Positions 7,108 to 16,054 of a stretch of DNA of 64,000 nt are shown piece after piece. Position 1 is the stretch's first letter; each line of letters opens with the position of its first letter. Origin of the DNA: Methanomicrobiales archaeon. GTDB lineage: Archaea; Halobacteriota; Methanomicrobia; Methanomicrobiales; Methanospirillaceae. Made by a program: the position numbers and the translations under genes. The notes beneath the pieces are model-generated. The model was given only the letters and a program-made list of their open reading frames with translations. It was not told the origin of the DNA and made no database searches. The stretch covers positions 1 through 64,000 of the forward strand of contig JANYKQ010000047.1 of assembly GCA_025358115.1 (NCBI GenBank), read 5' to 3'.

Positions 7108-9924
7108 TTAATCGTACTCCCGGAACAGGGCCGTGTTCTGCCGGCGGATCCACCAGCGCCTGAACAGGAAGACTCCCCCGATGACTGCTCCAAGAGCAAC
7201 AATTCCTTCTAGTACGATAACGGGGATGCCGGGATCCGTTACCGGTGCAGCCGGGACTGCAGTTGTTGCAGTTGTCACCGGTACAGAAGTGACGGTACTT
7301 TCGGCAACCGGCCTTGTGGCTGGCAGCGGGGCAGGAGCAGTTGTCACAACCTGATCACCGGGAGTTGTTCCGTTTGACAGTGTTGAAACCATGGTCGTGT
7401 TTGCATCAATCCCTGCAGGTGAAACGACAACAGCAAACTGCGAGAAACCCGGTGTCTGCACTTCATATTGATAAGCATCCCCGTTCTGGCTGACCAGAGA
7501 ACCCGTGAGCGGGCTCCACCGGCCATCGTGATTCCGCATGAGGGTAACCTGTGCCGGATCAATATGATGATCCCGGAGATATTGCCCATTCACTGAGAAG
7601 GATATCGTTGCGCCATTCACCAGATTCGGGTTGAGTCCTACAAGTTCGATCGTGATGAAACCCACCACATTCTGTCCTGGGATCGATCCCCCGTAGCTGA
7701 CCGTTCCGCCCATCAATTCGACATTTCCCTGGTTCTGGTTAAACACGATCTTCACCTCGTTTAATGCTACCGGGGAAATTACGGTGGGATTCTGGTCAAA
7801 GGAGAATGTTGCTGGTTGTCCTGCGACAATGTTGGCAGCGGTCGAGAATGTCGGGCTGCCTGAGCTGCCCGGGGCGTTATTGCTGCCGCCATTGTCTGCG
7901 GGTGCAGGAGTGGGTGTCGGGGTGGGTGTCGGAGTGGAGTACGTAAACCGGTCCGCAGCGCCGGTGGCACTCGTGCCAGCCGAAGTTGTCACCGTGATAT
8001 CCACGGTTCCCGCAGAGCCGGCAGGAGATACGGCGGTGATCTGGGTAGCTGAGTTCACCGTGTAACTGGCAGCGTTGGTTGCACCGAATTTGACCGCAGT
8101 CGCCCCGGTAAACGCGGTGCCGGTAATGGTTACACTCGTGCCACCCGCAGTAGTGCCGCCGGTCGGGCTGATACCGGTTATGGTCGGGGCGGCGGCGGTG
8201 AGGAAGAGATAGGCAGCCCCGGCATCCGAAGCAGCGGTATCGTTCCTGGTTGCCCCGACCAGCGCGGCTGAACCGTCGGAGGAGAGCGCAACGGAGTACC
8301 CGAACTCGTCATTCGCGGCACCGCCGGTGAACGTTGAATCTGCGGCTGAGGCAGATTTGCTGCTCCACCCTCCTCCCTTCTCGAAGATATACGCAGCGCC
8401 GGCACCCGAACCGGCGGTGCGGTTATACGGTGCTCCGATAAGTGCCGTATCGCCGGAAAGCGCAACAGAATAGCCAAGGTTGTCATCCGATAAGCCACCG
8501 GTGAACTGGGCGTTTGCGGCTGAGGCGGATTTGCTGCTCCAGCCGCCCCCTTTCTCAAAGATATACGCGGCCCCGGCATCCGAATCTGCAGTGTCGTTAT
8601 AATATGCCCCGACCAGCGCCGTTGAACCGTCGGGGGAGAGTGCAACGGAATACCCGAAGTAGTCATTCATGGCACCGCCGGTGAACCATGCATCCGCAGC
8701 TGAGGCTGATCTGCTGACCCACCCTCCGCCCGGTTTCACGAAGATATACGCGGCCCCGGAATCCGAACCTGCGGTTTCGTTCGAGATTGCCCCGACCAGC
8801 GCGGTTGACCCGTCGGAGGAGAGCGCTACGGACCAGCCGAAGCTCTCACCGCTGAGGCCACCGGTGAGCTGGGCATTTGCCGCCGAGGCAGTTTTACTGC
8901 TCCACCCGCCCCCCTTCTCGAAGATATACGCGGCCCCGGTATTCGATTCGGGGGTGTCGTTATTATATGCCCCGACCAGCGCCGTGGAGCCATCGGAGGA
9001 GAGGGCTACGAAGTACCCGAAGTAGTCATTCGTGGCGCCGCCGGTGAACCGGGCATCCGCAGCTGAGGCCGAGACCACCGGGTCGATGGTGATCGGGTAG
9101 ACCGCCCGGGTATCATCCACAACCCACGAGAGCGAGGTCCCGTCCGTTGCCAGGGATACGGGAAGTGCTGTCCCGTCAGCAGAGACCGCGAAAAGACCAG
9201 TATAGGTGAAGAGGGGCTCGCCTGAGGCACCGGTGAACGTGAGTGCCGTGACGTCCGTGCCGGAGCGGGTGGCATTCCCGGCAAGCCCGAACCGGACCTG
9301 CAGGGGGCCGGTACCGGGGGGACGGCTCGTGATGGTCATGCCCTGCTCGATACCGGTGTCAGTGTTCCGGTACCATTCGGTGTACGCCGGGCGGGTGATA
9401 TTCAGCTCCCGCCCGCTGGCAGTTGCAACCCCGCGCCCGGCAGGAGTGCAGGTATCATCCCTGCAGAGCCCGGCAAGGGTCATGCCGAAGGCGGTGCCGG
9501 TGCCAGGGCCGGAGAAGGCTGCCGTCCCGTTCATCGGGGTATATGTAAAGGTAATCCGGTTTGCCGTATTGCGGGCATACCATGAACCGGTTGTTTCATC
9601 ATACGAAAAGGCGTGAAGGGTCTCCAGGATCCGCCCCTTCAGTGCCGAGGCATCCGCTGGGGGGAACTTTGTATCGATCACGGAAAAGGGGTCGGCCCCG
9701 GTGCGGTCCGGTATTGTCATGCCGAACTGCCCGGCGATCCCACCGGCTGCGGCGAACGGGAACATTTCTGGTTCTATAGCAAAAACTCCATCACCGGGGA
9801 CCGGGACTATTGCACCCGGCATCAGGAAATCAGAGGGCATCATAGCCGCTCCCACAGGCCCTGCGAGTGACAGCGCGATAATCAACAGCCATGTAAATAC
9901 CAGACCGTACCGTTCCGCATCCAT
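7108..9924 (-). CDS. FG-GAP repeat / IPT / PGF-pre-PGF cell-surface protein
   Basis: A secreted, membrane-anchored surface protein of about 938 residues. The N-terminus is a signal peptide (charged MDAERY, then a hydrophobic stretch ending near GPVGAA). After a unique region come five tandem FG-GAP-type repeats of about 60 residues (about 289-581), each with a VALS.DG.(T/A)AL(V/I)GA core. Next are an IPT/TIG domain (582-667), a Pro-Thr linker, a PGF-pre-PGF-type domain ending in TPGFSQFAVVV, a second Thr/Pro-rich stalk and a C-terminal helix with a basic tail (FRRWWIRRQ). FG-GAP repeats form beta-propellers, here presumably for adhesion or envelope contact. ATG at 9922-9924 is chosen, with AGGAG upstream. 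It is flanked by direct repeats A and B. Confidence 0.85.
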   Translation of the reverse strand: MDAERYGLVFTWLLIIALSLAGPVGAAMMPSDFLMPGAIVPVPGDGVFAIEPEMFPFAAAGGIAGQFGMTIPDRTGADPFSVIDTKFPPADASALKGRILETLHAFSYDETTGSWYARNTANRITFTYTPMNGTAAFSGPGTGTAFGMTLAGLCRDDTCTPAGRGVATASGRELNITRPAYTEWYRNTDTGIEQGMTITSRPPGTGPLQVRFGLAGNATRSGTDVTALTFTGASGEPLFTYTGLFAVSADGTALPVSLATDGTSLSWVVDDTRAVYPITIDPVVSASAADARFTGGATNDYFGYFVALSSDGSTALVGAYNNDTPESNTGAAYIFEKGGGWSSKTASAANAQLTGGLSGESFGWSVALSSDGSTALVGAISNETAGSDSGAAYIFVKPGGGWVSRSASAADAWFTGGAMNDYFGYSVALSPDGSTALVGAYYNDTADSDAGAAYIFEKGGGWSSKSASAANAQFTGGLSDDNLGYSVALSGDTALIGAPYNRTAGSGAGAAYIFEKGGGWSSKSASAADSTFTGGAANDEFGYSVALSSDGSAALVGATRNDTAASDAGAAYLFLTAAAPTITGISPTGGTTAGGTSVTITGTAFTGATAVKFGATNAASYTVNSATQITAVSPAGSAGTVDITVTTSAGTSATGAADRFTYSTPTPTPTPTPAPADNGGSNNAPGSSGSPTFSTAANIVAGQPATFSFDQNPTVISPVALNEVKIVFNQNQGNVELMGGTVSYGGSIPGQNVVGFITIELVGLNPNLVNGATISFSVNGQYLRDHHIDPAQVTLMRNHDGRWSPLTGSLVSQNGDAYQYEVQTPGFSQFAVVVSPAGIDANTTMVSTLSNGTTPGDQVVTTAPAPLPATRPVAESTVTSVPVTTATTAVPAAPVTDPGIPVIVLEGIVALGAVIGGVFLFRRWWIRRQNTALFREYD
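8194..9072 (-). repeat. Five tandem FG-GAP coding repeats
   Basis: Five units of about 175-185 bp within the surface gene are highly similar at DNA level. The peptide block GAAYIFEKGGGWSS is encoded three times almost unchanged and once more with an extra Pro. The fourth unit is shorter, having lost two residues in its VALSGD loop. Similarity at the DNA level points to recent duplication or gene conversion. Confidence 0.8.
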
Positions 9925-10533
9925 TTGTGTTATCAATCTCCTACTTACGATAATTTCCGGGAGGGCGTATTATTCTTTTCACGGGATGTTGTTTGCTCCG
10001 GTTTGAGAAAAAAACCTGCCCGCCCCGACTACTAAGTCGTTAGTTTGAGGATTCATAAGAGTTGGGAAACTGGACCTTTTTTTTACCTTACTGGTCGGAC
10101 CATGACCAGATTAGGTTTGATTCCGGGGGTTGGGAAAAATCTAAACCGGCACTTTTGTACAGGGTTGTTGAACTATCCCGGAATTATCTGCGATTCAGTT
10201 CGCTGAAAAGATTGCATTTTTTTAAATCGCGATACGCCGGGTTGTTTGAAAAATTTTTTAGATTGCGTAACTGATTGCCATTAAAAAAAAGGTACAGCCG
10301 GTTTTTTTCGTACCGGAAAAAAAGTTTCAGAAAAAAATTTGAAAAAGCATTGAAAATTTTTCAGAAATTTTTTGAAAACTTTTGAGGAAAAATTTTCGAT
10401 ATTTCCCTACAAGAAACCGCCACCACTCCTGCGGGACACTCCCGTGTTGGATTAAATACCTGAAATGATAATCATCCCGCGGTGCCGGGAAGAGGCCGGT
10501 GGCGGTCTGACCTCCTCAAATAATGATTCAAAC
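9925..10533. other. Non-coding A/T-rich leader region of the surface gene
   Basis: There is no supportable gene. The region holds long A and T runs, including a dense block at 10240-10420. The surface-gene promoter must lie here on the minus strand, but no single TATA box stands out. From about 10430 the sequence becomes more GC-rich toward repeat B. Confidence 0.5.
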
Positions 10534-10936
10534 CCCCTCACCGGTCACCGTCGTAAAACCCATTCTCCGGCGAGAAAATACCCCCACAGCATACTCCAAT
10601 AGCCAAAATACCCGAAATTTGAGGCGCATATAATGCCCTCCGGAGCCCCACATTGCGATTTGGTGGCACTTTTTTTCCGATCCGCTACGTTTCAATCCCC
10701 CCGAAATCCGGAGCGAAAACTCACCCATATCCTGAAAACGCCAGAATGAACTCTTTTTGATATTTCCTCAACCATGCACACCCGGATAGAATCCGGGCGT
10801 TTTAAGGGCTTTTTCAGAAATGTCCCGTTTGGCAAACCGGGCATTTTGCGGGGTTTTCAGGGGTTCGGAGGCTCCCTTTTCATGACCCCCCGGAACACCT
10901 GAGGGAGGAGGAATCTGGTGATTATCCGGGGGGTGG
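10534..10936. repeat. Long direct repeat, copy B
   Basis: The partner of 6625-7031, in the same orientation, about 3.9 kb away on the other side of the surface gene. By eye roughly three quarters of positions agree. The imperfect hairpin with CCCGTTTG facing CAAAC-C-GGG is retained exactly (about 10818-10846). From 10937 to 11306 the DNA is again A/T-rich with no gene seen. Confidence 0.8.
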
Positions 10937-11306
10937 ATAGACGGGACCGACAGGAGGTGGGCAGGAACTGATGACAGGGTACAGGATCGACCGGGAATTT
11001 TTAATTTTATTTTTCGCGTGCCCGGATTTTTTATAAAAATGCTGCACGGTTTTTTTGTAAAAATAATTTCCGGAATCCGTCAAAATAATCTCCCGGTTTT
11101 TTCCGGAATTGGCCGTACAGTATCTTGGGGTACCGTTTTTCCGGATTTTTTTAAAAAGGGAGCGGTTTTTAGATGCATGAAATAGAATCCAGACCGATAT
11201 AAATCCAAAAAAAAAAACGATTTGCCCTGTATTTCCGGAAATGATGAATCAGGGAACGAAAATGAGAAAAATACCCGCGACCTGCGGAAGACACAAAAAA
11301 AGATAA

Positions 11307-11807
11307 TTATATGATTGCCGCAGTGATGCCAATGACACCCGACTGGATGATGACGGCAACTGCGATGATAACGCCGGCCATCTCAAGGGCGACTGCCACA
11401 TTACCTTTCTTGAGCTCTTCAAACTCCTCGACACCTTTTGTCAGTTTATCAAGAATGTTGAGTGCGAGATAGATTGCACCGACAGCGAGCACAATGCCCA
11501 GGATGAGCTGGATGAGTGCAATCCCGACAATCGTCAGGCCGTCAAGGGACAGGATACCGACACTCAGTGCCTTGTTGATACCAACTGACAGGCCGGATAC
11601 ACCTGACTGGACAACAAGTGCAATGGCGACAAAGACTGATGCAACAAGGATACCAACTGCGACATTGCCTTTTGCGAGTTCCTTTTCCTCATCAATTCCC
11701 TTGGTGATCTTTCCGAGCACCGCAAAGCCGACATACAGTGCCACAACGGCAAAAATGACGGCAATAACCAGCTGGACTAATCCAACAACAGCATTTGCTA
11801 AAAGCAT
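11307..11807 (-). CDS. Tandem DUF350 membrane protein
   Basis: A small, very hydrophobic protein of about 166 residues made of two homologous halves. Each half has a helix pair followed by a charged loop: (L/I)T KG(I/V).E..EL.KGNVAV appears once per half. This is the DUF350 arrangement; the family has no settled function. ATG at 11805-11807 is chosen because GGAGTG lies seven bases upstream; the longer open frame upstream reads into low-complexity non-membrane sequence. It stands alone between repeat B and the tRNA gene, with a T-run after the stop. Confidence 0.75.
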   Translation of the reverse strand: MLLANAVVGLVQLVIAVIFAVVALYVGFAVLGKITKGIDEEKELAKGNVAVGILVASVFVAIALVVQSGVSGLSVGINKALSVGILSLDGLTIVGIALIQLILGIVLAVGAIYLALNILDKLTKGVEEFEELKKGNVAVALEMAGVIIAVAVIIQSGVIGITAAII

Positions 11808-11961
11808 GATTTCACTCCAAATTACCGTAGGATGTTTGTCTAAACGATACATAAATATATCGTCAGATTCGGCTAAAATGGGGGGTATTCGCTGCATATT
11901 TGGCAATCAGGATGAAAAATGAGCGTTAATACGAGAAAATAAAAAAAACACGACAAGAATA

Positions 11962-12073
11962 TGCTGCGGGAGGGTTACGATCCCCCGATCTCCAGATGTC
12001 TCAAGCCTGAACGCAAAAAACGTTCTTGAAAACCCTATGAGTCTGGCGCCCTAACCAGCTAGGCCACCGCAGC
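11962..12073 (-). tRNA. tRNA-Met (CAT anticodon) with intron
   Basis: Read on the minus strand, acceptor halves GCTGCGG and CCGCAGC pair over 7 bp with discriminator A. The D-arm is GCC...GGC and the anticodon stem is CCAGA/TCTGG. A 38-nt intron (11998-12035) follows base 37, directly after CAT-A, leaving a 74-nt mature tRNA. The intron folds with TCAAG/CTTGA and GAACG/CGTTC helices, consistent with a bulge-helix-bulge splice site. The G1-C72 pair argues against initiator tRNA, so elongator Met is most likely; tRNA-Ile2 (CAT, later modified) is the alternative. The T-loop reads ATCGTAA, starting with A rather than T. CCA is not encoded. Confidence 0.85.
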
Positions 12074-12140
12074 ACAAAAGTGCATAATAAAAACGCAGTA
12101 AAAACTATTAAAGGTTCTGATAGACCGTTTTAATCGGGTA

Positions 12141-13616
12141 TCAATCCTTTTTCTGTTGCAGGTACTGGTTGACTGCAACCGTTATTGCGGCGATTTTTTT
12201 TCCCTGCTCAAAAGATCCCGCAAGTGTCTGCATCCGGGTCTCTTCATCCCGGGTGTACCGCTCAAGGGTATCGAAGATATGCTCTTCTTTGAGGAAGTGT
12301 GTGTGAGTATTACCATCGACAAACTGTTGGTTGTTCATGATCGCATAGTGGAGAGGCAGCGTCGTCCTTATCCCAAGGATGATATATTCGGAGATCGCGC
12401 GGCGCATCCGTTTTATCGCCTCAGCCCGGGTGCTGTCCCAGGCGCACAGTTTTGCAATCATGGAGTCATAGTTCGGGGGTATCGTGTACCCCATGTGGAT
12501 GCCACTGTCAACCCTGATACCCGGTCCACCCGGTGAACGGTAGCGGACAATTTTACCGGGATCTGCGGCGAAATTATTGAGGGGATCTTCGGCATTGATA
12601 CGGCATTCTATGGCATGACCCCGGATAGAAATATCCTCCTGGCAAAAGGGCAGTGATTCCCCGGCTGCAACAGCGATCTGCTGCTTGACCAGGTCGATTC
12701 CCGTGATAAATTCGGTGATCGTGTGCTCCACCTGAAGACGGGTGTTCATCTCCATGAAATAGTAATTCCCCTGGCTGTAGAGGAATTCAACCGACCCGGC
12801 ATTGGTGTAGTCTGATACCTCTGCCACCCTGAGTGCTGACCGGGACATCCGCTCGCGCAGTTCCGGTGTCATGATCGGGGACGGGGCTTCCTCGATCAAT
12901 TTCTGGTGCCTGCGCTGGATCGAGCATTCCCGGTCATAGAGGTGCACAGCATTACCGTGCTCATCGGCAAGTACCTGGAATTCGATGTGCCGGGGTTTGA
13001 CTAAGTATTTTTCAATAAAAACTGTCGCATCCCCGAATGCGGACTGGGCAATGCGCATGCTTGCAGTTATGGCATCCTCGAGAGTTTTTTCGTCCTGCAC
13101 GATCTGCATCCCGATGCCCCCGCCCCCGGCGCTGGCCTTCACGATTACCGGGTAACCAATCTCTGCGGCTACTTTCTTTGCATCGTCAATATTGTTGATC
13201 CCGCCATCAGTGCCCGGGATTACCGGGACACCGGCCTGCTGCATCATCTGTTTGCTGCCGATCTTCGATCCCATGGCTTTGATAGTCTTCCAGCGCGGGC
13301 CGACAAAGATCACATTTTCGTCGTGGCAAAGTTTGGCAAACCGGTAATTCTCGGCCAGAAATCCGTATCCCGGATGCACGGCCTCGGCTCCGCTCTTTTT
13401 GGCAATGTCGACAATCCTCTCCATGTTCAGGTAACTTTTGGAGGGGTGGGCATCGCCGACATGGAATGCCTCATCGGCATATTTGACATGGAGTGCGTTC
13501 TTGTCGGCAGAAGAGTAGATTGCAACTGTCTCGATATCGAGCTCGCGGCATGCACGCATGACCCGGATGGCGATCTCGCCCCGGTTGGCGATCAAAAGTT
13601 TTTCAAAAAATTTCAT
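12141..13616 (-). CDS. pycA: Pyruvate carboxylase subunit A (biotin carboxylase)
   Basis: The ATP-grasp biotin carboxylase subunit carboxylates biotin on PycB using ATP and bicarbonate. The N-terminus has LIANRGEIAIRV, the ATP-binding glycine loop is KASAGGGGIGMQ, and the catalytic stretch MNTRLQVEH is intact. At 491 residues it matches the stand-alone archaeal subunit. Its ATG overlaps the pycB stop by four bases (ATGA), so the two are translationally coupled in the order pycB-pycA. Together they make oxaloacetate from pyruvate for the incomplete reductive TCA route and amino acid synthesis. An acetyl-CoA carboxylase role is unlikely in an archaeon with PycB adjacent. Confidence 0.93.
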   Translation of the reverse strand: MKFFEKLLIANRGEIAIRVMRACRELDIETVAIYSSADKNALHVKYADEAFHVGDAHPSKSYLNMERIVDIAKKSGAEAVHPGYGFLAENYRFAKLCHDENVIFVGPRWKTIKAMGSKIGSKQMMQQAGVPVIPGTDGGINNIDDAKKVAAEIGYPVIVKASAGGGGIGMQIVQDEKTLEDAITASMRIAQSAFGDATVFIEKYLVKPRHIEFQVLADEHGNAVHLYDRECSIQRRHQKLIEEAPSPIMTPELRERMSRSALRVAEVSDYTNAGSVEFLYSQGNYYFMEMNTRLQVEHTITEFITGIDLVKQQIAVAAGESLPFCQEDISIRGHAIECRINAEDPLNNFAADPGKIVRYRSPGGPGIRVDSGIHMGYTIPPNYDSMIAKLCAWDSTRAEAIKRMRRAISEYIILGIRTTLPLHYAIMNNQQFVDGNTHTHFLKEEHIFDTLERYTRDEETRMQTLAGSFEQGKKIAAITVAVNQYLQQKKD

Positions 13617-15352
13617 TGCACCACCAGCAGGACATCGCCATTCTGGACGACATCGCCGGTATCGACAAAGATCTCCATGACCTTGCCATCGACCGGGCTG
13701 TGAATGGGGTTTTCCATCTTCATGGCTTCAAGGACCATCAGGGTGTCGCCTTTTTTGACCGTTGCCCCACGGCTGACGGACACCTGGAGTACCATCCCCT
13801 GCATATTGCTCTTGATACCACCGGCTACTTCACCCCGGGGAACCTTTTGAGGCGCTACACTGGTCACATTCACGCTGCTGCCGCCCACTGAAACAATCCG
13901 GACGGAGAATACTTCACCGTCAACCTCTATCTCCATCTGGCTCGGTATATCGGATGCGGGTTTTGTTACGGTATGTTTCTGGGGGATCGCTTCCTGTGTT
14001 CGTTCCCCTTTGAGGAACGAGGGGGCAATTGCCGGGTAGAGGATGTACGTGAGGACATCTTCTTCTTTTTTCACGAGTCCTGCTTTCTCTGCCTCGGCTT
14101 TCATGGATGCGTACGCAGGTTCGAGCAGGTCCGCAGGACGAACCGTAACGACCGTATCATTGCCAATGATAAGGGTCCGTATCTCTTCACTGACCGGCCC
14201 CGGGGACTTGCCATACAGTCCGTGCATATAATCCTTGACTTCTTTGGTCACGTTGCGGTACCGCTCTCCGTTTACCAGCACATTGAGCACTGCCTGGGTG
14301 CCGACAATCTGGCTGGTAGGGGTGACCAGTGGCGGGTATCCGAGATCTTTTCTGACACGGGGAATTTCTGCAAGCACTTCTTCCCAACGGTTGAGGGCAT
14401 CCTGCTCCTGCAACTGGGAGACCGTATTTGAGATCATGCCGCCCGGGAGCTGGTAGATGAGCACATCGCTGTCTATGCGTTCTGATATCGGGTTTACCAG
14501 GCCCGCGTATTTCTCCCGTATCTGCATACAGATGTTGCGGACCGCCCGGAGTTTTATCAGGTCAATCCCGGTCTCCCGCGGGGTGCCTATCAGGGATGCG
14601 ACAATACTTTCTGTCGGCGGCTGGGAAGTTCCCATGGCAAAGGGAGACATTGCCGTATCCAGGATATCAACTCCCGCATCGATAGCTGCCTGGTAACTCA
14701 TGGGGGCAACCCCGCTTGTTGAATGACTGTGCAGGCATATCGGAATGTCCACGGTCTTTTTGATGCCGGTGATCAGATCCCGTGCTGCACCCGGCATGAT
14801 GAGGCCTGCCATATCCTTGATGCAGATTGAATCGCAGTCGTGCGTATAGAGTTCCTGGGCCATATCGATGAAAGTCTTAGTGGTGTGAACCGGACTGGTG
14901 GTATAGGAAAGAGTGCCCTGCAGGTGCGCCCCGACATTTTTCACCTGGTCCATGGAACGCTGCATATTGCGGATATCGTTCAGGGCATCGAAGATCCGGA
15001 AGATATCCACCCCGTTTTTATGGGAGGCTGAAACGAATTTATCCACAACATCATCCGGGTAGTGACGGTACCCTACCAGGTTCTGACCGCGCAGGAGCAT
15101 CTGGATCGGAGTGTGTTTCAGTTCTCCTTTAAGCGCGCGAAGGCGATCCCAGGGATCATCATTCAGAAACCGGATACAGGTATCGAAAGTAGCGCCACCC
15201 CAGGCTTCAACCGAAAAAAAACCGCAGTTGTCAATTTCCCGCGCAAGGGGAAGCATATCCTCGGTCCGGAGCCGTGTTGCGATGAGGGACTGGTGGGCAT
15301 CCCGGAGGGTGGTATCGGTGATAAGTATCTTTTTGGGAGCGGCAGGGTGCAT
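13613..15352 (-). CDS. pycB: Pyruvate carboxylase subunit B (carboxyltransferase and biotin carrier)
   Basis: The carboxyltransferase barrel starts with TDTTLRDAHQS, the metal- and substrate-binding segment of the HMGL/OadA family, and contains GGATFDTC and CIKDMAGL. The C-terminus is a biotinyl carrier domain with the canonical AMKM tetrapeptide; K545 is the predicted biotin attachment site. It resembles the alpha subunit of Na+-dependent oxaloacetate decarboxylase, but no membrane beta/gamma decarboxylase subunits are nearby while pycA is directly coupled, so pyruvate carboxylase is the better call. About 50 bp separate it from ecfT upstream, so it may share the biotin-transport transcript. 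Confidence 0.93.
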   Translation of the reverse strand: MHPAAPKKILITDTTLRDAHQSLIATRLRTEDMLPLAREIDNCGFFSVEAWGGATFDTCIRFLNDDPWDRLRALKGELKHTPIQMLLRGQNLVGYRHYPDDVVDKFVSASHKNGVDIFRIFDALNDIRNMQRSMDQVKNVGAHLQGTLSYTTSPVHTTKTFIDMAQELYTHDCDSICIKDMAGLIMPGAARDLITGIKKTVDIPICLHSHSTSGVAPMSYQAAIDAGVDILDTAMSPFAMGTSQPPTESIVASLIGTPRETGIDLIKLRAVRNICMQIREKYAGLVNPISERIDSDVLIYQLPGGMISNTVSQLQEQDALNRWEEVLAEIPRVRKDLGYPPLVTPTSQIVGTQAVLNVLVNGERYRNVTKEVKDYMHGLYGKSPGPVSEEIRTLIIGNDTVVTVRPADLLEPAYASMKAEAEKAGLVKKEEDVLTYILYPAIAPSFLKGERTQEAIPQKHTVTKPASDIPSQMEIEVDGEVFSVRIVSVGGSSVNVTSVAPQKVPRGEVAGGIKSNMQGMVLQVSVSRGATVKKGDTLMVLEAMKMENPIHSPVDGKVMEIFVDTGDVVQNGDVLLVVQ

Positions 15353-15400
15353 TGGGTAAACCTCAATAGGCCGGCAGGAATTTATTCAGCCTCTTAAAAT

Positions 15401-16054
15401 TCACCGGTAAAGTATTAAAAATTCACTAACGGGAACGAACGCCAAAAACCCGACAACAATTGCAGCCATAACCGGAATCAGATCATATCGCCGGTGAATG
15501 AATTGCGGACAGAAGGAACCCCCGCGATAAAAGCCTCTGACTGCCATCAGTTCCGCAGTATCCTGGGACCGGACCAGTGCATCATTCACCAGGATGAGCC
15601 CGGCAGGCACGAGGATTCTCACCCCCCACGGTTGTCCTTTGATAGTCATGGCCATGCGGATGCGATCGAGATCGGCAGCAAGTGAATCTGCCATCTGCAT
15701 CCCCATCTCGGCAATCATGCCCAGCTCAAAACCTGTCCTGTTTCCCAGCAGCCAGACCCCGAGATGTAAAAATTCTCCCGTCTCCTGCTCGCTATAGAGC
15801 CAGACTCCGATAAGGATAATTGCACCCATTCTGATAAGGTAGGAAATACCATCGCCTCCGGACACAATGATGAAGAGTGCCGCAAGTGCGATCAAACCGA
15901 GTGTCCCGGCAACGATCCTGATCCGCTTTACTTCCTGCAATCGTGGCGTAAAGACTAGCCACCACACAAACACTCCCATTGCTCCCGGCACACTGAAAAA
16001 TGCGACCAGGGTGAGGAGGGTTGCCGTGCCGATCCGCATCCTTACGTCCTGCAT
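15401..16054 (-). CDS. bioN: ECF transporter transmembrane subunit EcfT (biotin)
   Basis: An integral membrane protein of 217 residues with clustered N-terminal helices, a cytoplasmic coupling region and a C-terminal helix. The coupling segment contains AVRGF, matching the Ala-Arg-Gly coupling-helix signature of EcfT/CbiQ proteins. It links the two ATPases to the BioY substrate-binding subunit. ATG at 16052-16054 is chosen because AGGAGG lies a few bases upstream, giving a 13-bp overlap with the preceding ATPase gene. It is the last transporter gene before pycB. Confidence 0.82.
   Translation of the reverse strand: MQDVRMRIGTATLLTLVAFFSVPGAMGVFVWWLVFTPRLQEVKRIRIVAGTLGLIALAALFIIVSGGDGISYLIRMGAIILIGVWLYSEQETGEFLHLGVWLLGNRTGFELGMIAEMGMQMADSLAADLDRIRMAMTIKGQPWGVRILVPAGLILVNDALVRSQDTAELMAVRGFYRGGSFCPQFIHRRYDLIPVMAAIVVGFLAFVPVSEFLILYR

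Noticed and set aside
7900-7960. Short GT/GC-rich tandem repeat looking like a microsatellite or CRISPR-like unit
   Set aside because: It encodes the Pro-Thr linker of the surface protein; no spacer-repeat pattern. No CRISPR array was seen anywhere in the window.
10465-10475. ATGATAATCAT, resembling the core of a Fur box
   Set aside because: A short A/T-rich match with no gene close enough to control, and Fur-type sites are not established for methanogens; chance is likely.
15353-15384. Possible second BirA site before pycB (GGTTTACC half-site with N14 spacing)
   Set aside because: Only the start-proximal half fits; the distal half matches about half of its positions, so no dyad is supported.
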